Source of the DNA: an uncultured Ignavibacteria bacterium
GTDB taxonomy: Bacteria > Bacteroidota > Ignavibacteria > Kapaibacteriales > UBA961
Direction of reading: 5' to 3'
Assembly (NCBI GenBank): GCA_937868245.1
Contig: CALMMI010000594.1
Coordinates: 1 to 17,277 of the forward strand
Length of the DNA: 17,277 bases
The position numbers and the translations under genes were made by a program. The notes beneath the pieces are model-generated. The model searched no databases and was not told the origin of the DNA. It was given only the letters and a program-made list of their open reading frames with translations. Each line of letters begins with the position of its first letter. The stretch's first letter is position 1. Shown here in pieces: positions 1 through 5,348 of this stretch.

Positions 1-55
1 TCTGTATTCTGTATTCTGTATTCTGTATTCTGTATTCTGTATTCTGTATTCTGTA
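1..55. repeat. Heptanucleotide tandem repeat (TCTGTAT)n
   Basis: Seven complete copies of the 7-bp unit TCTGTAT plus a six-base partial copy run from the first base of the window, so the array may continue to the left. All visible copies are identical. A further single copy lies at 115-121, on the far side of the GC-rich element at 66-101. The array is 74 bp beyond the flhB stop codon and outside any gene I can support. Perfect short arrays like this usually vary in copy number by slippage; that is inference here. Confidence 0.95.
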
Positions 56-65
56 GCCCTAAATT

Positions 66-101
66 CCCCTCCCCTGGAGGGGTGTCCGAAGGACGGGGTG
101 G
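66..101. repeat. GC-rich REP-like double-hairpin element
   Basis: A GC-rich block in an AT-rich intergenic region. It contains a 7-bp stem with a 3-nt loop (66-72 with 76-82, CCCCTCC/GGAGGGG), followed at once by a 4-bp stem with a GAA loop (84-87 with 91-94, GTCC/GGAC) and a GGGGTGG tail. From memory, very similar blocks are scattered between genes in many Bacteroidota genomes, so I call it a dispersed REP-like element. No U-run follows on either strand, so it is not a standard terminator for flhB. Copy number in this genome cannot be judged from the window. Confidence 0.6.
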
Positions 102-128
102 ATTCTGCGTTCACTCTGTATATAATTT

Positions 129-1208
129 TCAATTCCGCTTCTTACTCCGATACACAAACGCCAACACTTGCGCCACCGCTTTAAATAGATTCTCCGGAAT
201 CTCCTGATCTACTTCCACTGCTGCATATAATGACCTAGCAAGAGGAGGATTTTCTACAATTGGCACATTCGCCTCTTTTGCAATCTCCCGTATTTTAGCC
301 GCAAGGAAATCCACCCCCTTTGCTACTACTACCGGAGCACCCATACTCCCTGTTTTATATTGCAATGCAACAGCATAATGTGTAGGGTTTGTGATAATCA
401 CGTCTGCTTTTCTCACATTTTGGAGCATCACTTTTTTAAGTCGTTGCCGCCCTATTTGCTTGATTCTTGCTTTTGTTTGTGCATCACCTTCCGCTTGCTT
501 GCTTTCTTCTTTTACTTCCTGCTTGGTCATCTTTTGCTCTTCTTTGAACTTGTATTTCTGGAAGAACCAATCCCCTCCTGCTATGAAAGCATACGCAAGC
601 CCTACTTTCCAAATCAATTCATAGCCTATTGCCGCTATGGTTGTACCAAGCTGCTGATAAGGAAGACCTGCAAGAGTTACAAGTGAATCCAGATGCTTCT
701 TGATAACGATATAAATCACAATCCCGATGATGAACATTTTTAGTATGCTTTTCAAAAGCTCCACCATCGAGCGGGCTGAAAAGAATATCCGCTTGAGTCC
801 TGCACCTATTTTGAAAATTGCACCGAAATTCAAACCTTCTGTAAATTTCTTTCCTGCGAATTTGAACCCAACCTGTGATACTTCTGCGGTGAATCCAATT
901 GCCATTATCAACCCCAAAAGCGGAAGCATGAACATTGCAATTACCAGAAACAGCTCGCGTGTATAGTGGGCTATATTTTGGTCTGTCAATTCTACAAGAG
1001 AGGAATTCACCATGAGCATACGCATGAATTCCATCATCTTCTTCATCATCGTTCCGCCGAACATATACACCATTGTTCCGCCCAAAAGCAACACCGCAGC
1101 AGATGTAACATCTGTGCTTTTTGCAAGCTGCCCTCTGTCTCTGGCATCAGAGAGTTTCTTGGCACTGGCATCTTCGGTTTTCTGTTGCCCGTCGGAATTT
1201 TCAGCCAT
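129..1208 (-). CDS. flhB: Flagellar biosynthesis protein FlhB
   Basis: Inner-membrane component of the flagellar type III export apparatus. It helps open the FliPQR gate and switches export from rod/hook to filament substrates. The 359-aa length is normal for FlhB. The N-terminus is polar and charged (residues 1-32, including the EDASAKKLSDARDRGQ stretch typical of the family). Hydrophobic segments lie near 36-50, 86-106, 155-170 and 190-210. A charged cytoplasmic linker (about 218-265) leads to the autocleavage motif NPTH at 274-277, inside ITNPTHYAVAL. Family members cleave themselves between N and P there, and the motif is intact. It is the last gene of fliP-fliQ-fliR-flhB, 38 bp after fliR. 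The start has no clear Shine-Dalgarno; an A6 tract lies just upstream. flhA, often the next gene, is not in the window. Confidence 0.97.
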   Translation of the reverse strand: MAENSDGQQKTEDASAKKLSDARDRGQLAKSTDVTSAAVLLLGGTMVYMFGGTMMKKMMEFMRMLMVNSSLVELTDQNIAHYTRELFLVIAMFMLPLLGLIMAIGFTAEVSQVGFKFAGKKFTEGLNFGAIFKIGAGLKRIFFSARSMVELLKSILKMFIIGIVIYIVIKKHLDSLVTLAGLPYQQLGTTIAAIGYELIWKVGLAYAFIAGGDWFFQKYKFKEEQKMTKQEVKEESKQAEGDAQTKARIKQIGRQRLKKVMLQNVRKADVIITNPTHYAVALQYKTGSMGAPVVVAKGVDFLAAKIREIAKEANVPIVENPPLARSLYAAVEVDQEIPENLFKAVAQVLAFVYRSKKRN

Positions 1209-1246
1209 TTACTTTTTTGAATTAATCGATAGTGTATATGTTAACT

Positions 1247-2041
1247 TTACCTTTTAGGATTAAGAGCCATCACTACTTTAAACGCTTCACTCTGAAATGA
1301 CGACATTGCATTTTTGGTTATCACCAAAAACAACGGTATCGTTAAGAAAAGAACTATCAAACCTACTATCACTTTGAATTGCATCGAGAGTGTAAAAATG
1401 TTCAATTGCGGTGCAACACGTGAGAGCAATGCAAGAGACACATTCATAATAAACAGAGAAAGTAAAACCGGAGAAGCAATCTTGATTGCAATGATTGTGA
1501 CCGTAGTCACTAATCTTATAAGTAATGTAATCGAAGATTCTGTCACAGCGAACTCTGAAAGAGGAACTGCACGAAGGCTTGCAAACATTGCTTCAATCAT
1601 AAAATGATGTCCGTTCATTCCCAGAAAAACCATAAGCGCAATCATATTCTTGAGTTCACCTATGAGGGTCGGAACATCTGCTTTTTGGTCAAATAAAAGT
1701 GCTGTTTGAAAACCTATGTCGAAGTCCAATAAACCACCGGCAAACCGTACTGCATAGAAAATCATATTCATAGCATAGCCGAGAGCCGCACCCACCAATA
1801 ATTCCTTGAACACCAATCCGGTAAGTGACCAAAGATGCATGTCAAAGGACGGCTGTTCATTTCCAAAGGCAGTAGTCATCATCACCGCAAGAATGATTGA
1901 AAGTGCAATTTTCACCTTCGGCTGCACAGCTGAATGCGAGAAAACCGGACCAATGAAGAACATTGAAGTGACGCGAATGAATATCAGCGTCCCGACAACA
2001 AACTTTCCCGACAATTGATTTATAGTTACAGAGTCCAGCAT
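1247..2041 (-). CDS. fliR: Flagellar biosynthetic protein FliR
   Basis: Core subunit of the FliP5-FliQ4-FliR1 export gate in the flagellar basal body. The 264-aa protein is almost entirely hydrophobic, with about six membrane segments. Family landmarks are visible: the N-terminal RVTSMFFIGPVF stretch, the segment with GGLLDFDIGFQTA, the NGHHFMIEA motif, and LLSRVAPQLNIF near residue 210. Length and order match FliR. It sits 19 bp after fliQ and 38 bp before flhB on the same strand, so co-transcription is very likely. The start codon is preceded by an A8 tract (complement of 2043-2050) rather than a Shine-Dalgarno sequence. Confidence 0.96.
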   Translation of the reverse strand: MLDSVTINQLSGKFVVGTLIFIRVTSMFFIGPVFSHSAVQPKVKIALSIILAVMMTTAFGNEQPSFDMHLWSLTGLVFKELLVGAALGYAMNMIFYAVRFAGGLLDFDIGFQTALLFDQKADVPTLIGELKNMIALMVFLGMNGHHFMIEAMFASLRAVPLSEFAVTESSITLLIRLVTTVTIIAIKIASPVLLSLFIMNVSLALLSRVAPQLNIFTLSMQFKVIVGLIVLFLTIPLFLVITKNAMSSFQSEAFKVVMALNPKR

Positions 2042-2060
2042 ATTTTTTTTGTAATACGGT

Positions 2061-2327
2061 CTATTTCAACGCCGGAATCATACTGAACAATGTAAGAGTA
2101 AATGTCTTGATATTCGAAAGCATGAACGGAAGCGAAAGCACCGTTACTATAAACACCAGTACAAGCTTCGGAACGAATGTCAATGTTTGTTCATTGATAG
2201 AGGTTGCAGCTTGAAAAATTGAGATCAAAAGTCCTACGATAAGCGAAAGCAATAAGAGCGGTCCTGCTATCACCAATACATAATAGAAGGCATCGCGGAC
2301 AATTTGGATAACGGTTGCGTCTGTCAT
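2061..2327 (-). CDS. fliQ: Flagellar biosynthetic protein FliQ
   Basis: Small two-helix subunit that wraps the FliP/FliR export gate. At 88 aa it has the usual family length. Two hydrophobic helices (about residues 16-38 and 50-72) flank the conserved polar turn FQAATSINEQTLTFVPK, the best fingerprint of FliQ. It lies 19 bp upstream of fliR but 178 bp after fliP, an unusually wide gap for genes that are normally adjacent. Two long A-tracts (A8 and A9 on the coding strand) sit immediately in front of the start codon, and no Shine-Dalgarno is seen. Confidence 0.96.
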   Translation of the reverse strand: MTDATVIQIVRDAFYYVLVIAGPLLLLSLIVGLLISIFQAATSINEQTLTFVPKLVLVFIVTVLSLPFMLSNIKTFTLTLFSMIPALK

Positions 2328-2329
2328 AA

Positions 2330-2349
2330 TTTTTTTTTAAGTTTTTTTT
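2330..2349 (-). promoter_or_regulatory. Paired A-tracts in the fliQ leader
   Basis: On the coding (minus) strand, A8 and A9 tracts separated by CTT lie within 22 bases of the fliQ ATG. fliR (A8) and flhB (A6) have similar tracts at the same place. A-rich leaders commonly stand in for Shine-Dalgarno sequences in Bacteroidota; that role is inferred here from position only. Confidence 0.4.
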
Positions 2350-2447
2350 GTTTATTCTGTCGAATCAGGTGTAACACTTGACTCTAATTACTTACGATAT
2401 AATTGCTTACTCACTTATATACTTTACTGAATTTGGAAAGTGTTTGA

Positions 2448-2490
2448 ACATTTCGACGGGCTCAATGTGACAGAAGCGCGAAGAATGCTA
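2448..2490. repeat. Possible degenerate dispersed repeat between fliQ and fliP
   Basis: The fliQ-fliP gap (2328-2505) contains no ORF of note. It does contain a block reading, on the minus strand, TCACATTGAGCCCGTCGAAA, with short self-complementary arms (ACATT at 2448-2452 and AATGT at 2464-2468), next to a TTCTTCGCGCTTCTG stretch. From memory this resembles a family of interspersed intergenic repeats seen in Bacteroidota. It may explain why the two genes are so far apart. A genome-wide copy count is needed to confirm it. Confidence 0.35.
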
Positions 2491-2505
2491 CAACATTCCC
2501 TACTA

Positions 2506-3315
2506 CTACGTCCCGCCGGGATTCATAATCCCCTTCATAAGCGACGATATTATCAAGTTCCAACCATCCACCAGAATAAACAGCAGTACCTTTACAGGTA
2601 ATGAAATAAGCTGCGGAGGCAGGAGCATCATCCCGAGTGACATAAGGATACTCGAAATAATCATGTCGATTACCAGGAACGGAATAAAAATGATAAACCC
2701 TATTTGGAAGGAAATGCGAAGTTCAGAGATACTATACGCCGGGATAATAGTTAATGTACTCACTTCTGCAATAGAACCCGGTTTTTCAACACCTGAGAGT
2801 TTTACAAACAATGCAAGATCTTCCTCGCGGGTGTGCTTTAGCATGAATTCGCGGAAAGGTTTTACTACATTCGTGATTGCTTCTTCCTGGGTAATCTGGT
2901 CTTTCAAGTACGGCTGCAAGCCCTTGTTGTTTGCTTCGTTCAGAGCGGATTGCATCACAAAAAACGTTAGAAACAGTGCAAGACCTGTAAGAAGCTGTGC
3001 CGGAGGCTGCGTTTGAGTACCAAGTGCTTGTTTTAGAAAATGGAATACAACGATAATGCGGGTGAAGCATGTCATCATAATCAAAAGTGACGGGGCAAGA
3101 GTTAGAACAGTCATCACTCCTACGATTTGGAGCGTAAGAACCAAATCCTTTGGTGATGTTGACTGGTCAACTCCTACCGATAACTTTGGTAATGGAAGAG
3201 AAGTTGTACCCTGACCAAACGAAGGTAACGAAATCACTGCAAGTAGAAAAACCACTGCAAGAATCTGCCACTGTTTGGATAGTATAAAATTGGTAATCAG
3301 TCTGTTCATTAGCAT
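2506..3315 (-). CDS. fliP: Flagellar biosynthetic protein FliP
   Basis: Main pore-forming subunit of the flagellar export gate. After the chosen start (MLMNRLITNF) comes a cleavable-type signal segment ending around LPSFGQG, as expected for FliP, then a short periplasmic stretch. The conserved core follows: SLLIMMTCFTRIIVVFHFLKQALGTQTQPP, then the FLTFFVMQSALNEAN region. A periplasmic loop with KPFREFMLKHTREEDLALF leads to the C-terminal helices with FLVIDMIISSILMSLGMMLLPP. All key family motifs are present. Starts at 3354, 3315 or 3309 are possible; I prefer 3315 or 3309 because they give a normal short n-region. The stop is followed in frame by two more TAG codons. No fliO is found beside it. 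It is the first gene of the cassette; no convincing promoter was seen upstream. Confidence 0.96.
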   Translation of the reverse strand: MLMNRLITNFILSKQWQILAVVFLLAVISLPSFGQGTTSLPLPKLSVGVDQSTSPKDLVLTLQIVGVMTVLTLAPSLLIMMTCFTRIIVVFHFLKQALGTQTQPPAQLLTGLALFLTFFVMQSALNEANNKGLQPYLKDQITQEEAITNVVKPFREFMLKHTREEDLALFVKLSGVEKPGSIAEVSTLTIIPAYSISELRISFQIGFIIFIPFLVIDMIISSILMSLGMMLLPPQLISLPVKVLLFILVDGWNLIISSLMKGIMNPGGT

Positions 3316-3354
3316 TTCGATTATAAAAAATTTGTGCCTGCTCTGAGGGGGCAT

Positions 3355-3617
3355 AGTACAAGCGATATGCCAAAGGGTGGGTTATAAACTATGAAGGATA
3401 GAGGAGGAAGAAGAATGAGGGTTAAATTGACACCAATGGTTTAGATAGAAATCCAAAATAACAAACGAATAAAAGAACTTACGCTTATTATTTAAATTTT
3501 TGGGTATTCAAATAAACTATTCAATTAGCAGGTATGAATTTGATGCTTGTCCACAATTGTTTAACATCTTGCGACGAATATCATACATGTGCGGATTAAT
3601 AGCCAATTTTTAAAAAC
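3355..3617. other. Intergenic region upstream of fliP, nothing recognised
   Basis: About 260 bp of AT-rich sequence between the flagellar cassette and the terminator of the Rieske gene. I looked on the minus strand for sigma-54 (TGGCAC-N5-TTGC), sigma-28-like and Bacteroidota TTTG/TAnnTTTG promoter pairs and found no convincing pair. Only very short peptides could be encoded. A promoter for the flagellar cassette should lie here, but I cannot place it. Confidence 0.5.
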
Positions 3618-3653
3618 AAAGAAGGCACACGTTAATGAGCGTGTGCCTTCTTT
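3618..3653 (-). terminator. Rho-independent terminator of the Rieske gene
   Basis: A perfect 14-bp stem (3618-3631 with 3640-3653; core GAAGGCACACG/CGTGTGCCTTC) has an 8-nt loop. On the minus strand it is followed by TGTTTTTAAAAATT, giving a U-rich tail. It lies 19 bp past the stop codon of the Rieske gene and separates it from the flagellar cassette. Confidence 0.9.
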
Positions 3654-3672
3654 ATAATCATCTAAGGAGAGA

Positions 3673-4431
3673 CTACCGAACAACTGTAAATTTCCTGTCG
3701 GCTTTAAATCCATTTGATGTGGTAATATTGCAAATATACATTCCCGACGAGAGATGTCCGGTACTCATAGGAATTTGATAATCGCCTCTATTATATCGCG
3801 AGTTTGCTATCTCTTGAATTTTATTACCCATACTATCATAGAGTACTATAGATACCATACCTTCCGATGCTAATCCAAATTCCACGGCTGCATTATCAAT
3901 TACAATATTCGGAGAAAATTCTCTCAGATAATTTGTGGCAAGGCCTTTATCCTCTTCAACATTTACAAAACCGGGAATTTCAATTTGCAAAGTTTCACCA
4001 CCTGTAAATATCACTTTATATGGTGTCAGGGAGGTTTGGGCAGGCCCACTTACATATGTACCATCAACAGTAAATTGAGAATTATGGCATGGGCATACTA
4101 AATATTCTGTTACATCATCATATACGCTTACACTACACAACGCGTGAGGACATACATCTGAACATGCTACAAAATCTGTACTTGAGATGCGTGTAACTAT
4201 TATATTTCCTGATATCACGCTTACACTGTCATACGTAATTTTTACAGAGCCGTATATTTGCTTCAATACCGGATAATCATCTAGTTTTACAGTGAATATG
4301 CCGAGAATTGTATCGCCGTGCTCCTTAAGCTCAGGCAGTATTTTTCCGAGGAGCCGGTTGGGTTCTGTAGCCGCAAATATACTTGCAGCGACAGTCGCTT
4401 TCATAAAGTTGCGGCGGGAGGTAGAGTTCAT
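3673..4431 (-). CDS. Rieske [2Fe-2S] protein with Tat-like signal and T9SS type A sorting tail
   Basis: This 252-aa protein has three parts. Residues 1-30 look like a twin-arginine (Tat) signal: SRRNFMKA at 5-12, then a hydrophobic stretch with AASIFAA. Residues about 45-152 form a Rieske domain. Box 1 is CPHALC (C94, H96, C99) and box 2 is CPCHNSQF (C113, C115, H116). This supplies the two Cys and two His cluster ligands and the C99/C115 pair that forms a disulfide in high-potential Rieske proteins. Both usual box glycines are replaced (L98, N117), while Ser118 is kept. Residues about 170-252 match a T9SS type A sorting domain: a PN-containing start, VSIVLYDSMGNKIQEI, LSSGMYICNI and a basic end. 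The likely role is extracytoplasmic electron transfer or Fe-S redox; the partner is unknown. It lies 77 bp after the TPR gene on the same strand. Confidence 0.88.
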   Translation of the reverse strand: MNSTSRRNFMKATVAASIFAATEPNRLLGKILPELKEHGDTILGIFTVKLDDYPVLKQIYGSVKITYDSVSVISGNIIVTRISSTDFVACSDVCPHALCSVSVYDDVTEYLVCPCHNSQFTVDGTYVSGPAQTSLTPYKVIFTGGETLQIEIPGFVNVEEDKGLATNYLREFSPNIVIDNAAVEFGLASEGMVSIVLYDSMGNKIQEIANSRYNRGDYQIPMSTGHLSSGMYICNITTSNGFKADRKFTVVR

Positions 4432-4508
4432 TAAAGGGGTATCAATAATTTATGCTTTTTTGCACGTCCTGTCGATTATTGCTAAGGACAGGCAAGGTAT
4501 TAGGAATA

Positions 4509-5003
4509 TCAATTCATCATTGCCTGCAACGTCAATCTCGCCTGCTCTGCCGGCTTATAATCAGGATTGCACTCCAGTGCTCTTTTATATTCAGAAATTG
4601 CTTCGAACCATTTACCCTGCCGCTGATAAACACGACCCAAATTCAAATGAGCAAAATGGCGTGATTCATAGCGTCGTGCCTTCAATGCTCTCAAAAACCA
4701 CTCTTCCGCTTCAGGAAAATTCCCCATTCTGGTAAGGTATGCTCCAATGTCATTATACGGGCTTCCATAATCAGGATCAAGGGCTACTGCACGCTTACAT
4801 TCTTCCACTGCCCGTTCAAAATCACCGTCGGCACTATAGGCCCAACCTAAATACGTATATGCTTCAGGAGTAGCATGAATTTCAATGGAATGCTTATAGA
4901 GAGAAATGGCTTCGGGAAGCCGACCATCTTGCTGCAAACGGTAACCGCGTTCAAGTAATTCTTTGGCTTTATATTGAAATTCATTTCCTGAAAAATGTGC
5001 CAT
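4509..5003 (-). CDS. Short TPR-repeat protein
   Basis: A 164-aa protein made almost entirely of about four tetratricopeptide repeats (near residues 13-45, 47-79, 81-114 and 116-150). The repeat signature (A/G-Y, A, hydrophobic spacing and a closing DPDY or NPDY) is clear in WAYSADGDFERAVEECKRA, ALDPDYGSPYNDIGAYLTRM and YKRALECNPDYKPAEQA. No signal peptide or membrane segment is seen, so it is probably a cytosolic protein-protein interaction scaffold. No specific partner can be named. It is transcribed away from the sensor kinase gene and lies just upstream of the Rieske gene, possibly in one transcript. No terminator separates the two, only a weak CCTGTC/GACAGG inverted repeat. Confidence 0.88.
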   Translation of the reverse strand: MAHFSGNEFQYKAKELLERGYRLQQDGRLPEAISLYKHSIEIHATPEAYTYLGWAYSADGDFERAVEECKRAVALDPDYGSPYNDIGAYLTRMGNFPEAEEWFLRALKARRYESRHFAHLNLGRVYQRQGKWFEAISEYKRALECNPDYKPAEQARLTLQAMMN

Positions 5004-5112
5004 AGTCCTGCTTTATTTGGAGAAAAATCCGTAAGTACACTAATTGAAATTTTATTATCGGCGAAAATAAGAAAATCTCTAAGTTTTACACCAAGATTTT
5101 TCGATGTTTACA

Positions 5113-5130
5113 ATTATTCTAAAGAATAAT
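5113..5130. promoter_or_regulatory. 8-bp-arm inverted repeat in the TPR/kinase divergent region
   Basis: ATTATTCT-AA-AGAATAAT is a perfect inverted repeat with 8-bp arms and a 2-bp centre. It lies between two divergently transcribed genes (TPR protein left, sensor kinase right). Its size and symmetry suit a dimeric regulator, but AT-rich palindromes also arise by chance. There is no flanking U-run, so a terminator is unlikely. Confidence 0.3.
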
Positions 5131-5230
5131 GTTGGTTTATCCGTCTGTTTTGCAATACTTGGTTGATATTAGGCATTTAATCACGTTTTTAGTTACAACT
5201 GAACTGCTCTTAGCAGGCTCTTAACATTTA

Positions 5231-5250
5231 TGTTAAAGTTGTGTTAAAGT
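5231..5250 (+). promoter_or_regulatory. 11-bp-phased direct repeats upstream of the two-component operon
   Basis: TGTTAAAGT occurs twice, at 5231-5239 and 5242-5250, exactly 11 bp (one helical turn) apart. A further copy of the core lies in inverted orientation at 5221-5226 (TTAACA). Winged-helix regulators of the OmpR/PhoB class bind tandem direct repeats with this spacing; the B. subtilis PhoP box is TTAACA repeated with a short spacer. The operon encodes such a regulator, so autoregulation is a natural guess. The core TGTTAA also occurs at 7507-7512 and 7536-7541, between kinase and regulator genes. Confidence 0.45.
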
Positions 5251-5275
5251 CTAACAAACAAAAAAAGGTATTCAT

Positions 5276-5283
5276 TAATTTTG
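5276..5283 (+). promoter_or_regulatory. Candidate Bacteroidota-type -7 box for the kinase-regulator operon
   Basis: TAATTTTG matches the Bacteroidota -7 consensus TAnnTTTG exactly. No TTTG is present at the expected -33 position; the direct repeats end 25 bp upstream instead. That arrangement would suit an activator-dependent promoter. Transcription from here would start near 5290 and leave a leader of about 60 nt before the ATG at 5349. It is based on a short motif match only. Confidence 0.35.
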
Positions 5284-5348
5284 CGGCTACATTGATGATT
5301 AATATTTCCACACCGGAGCGTTTTATTAACAAATCTGCTAAAGACTCT

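Noticed and set aside
1..210. Plus-strand open frame running through the heptanucleotide array into antisense flhB
   Set aside because: A 7-bp repeat is easily open in any frame; there is no start signal or homology, and most of the coding portion is antisense to flhB.
360..1257. Several plus-strand open frames across the flhB region
   Set aside because: They are antisense to a clear flhB, with no family motifs and skewed composition typical of shadow frames.
3589..3615. Tiny plus-strand frame encoding MCGLIANF, resembling the start of glutamine amidotransferases
   Set aside because: Only eight codons before a stop, with no continuation in other frames; treated as coincidence.
4472..4496. 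CCTGTC/GACAGG inverted repeat between the TPR and Rieske genes as a terminator
   Set aside because: On the minus strand it is followed by A, not U, residues, and the stem is only 6 bp with a long loop.
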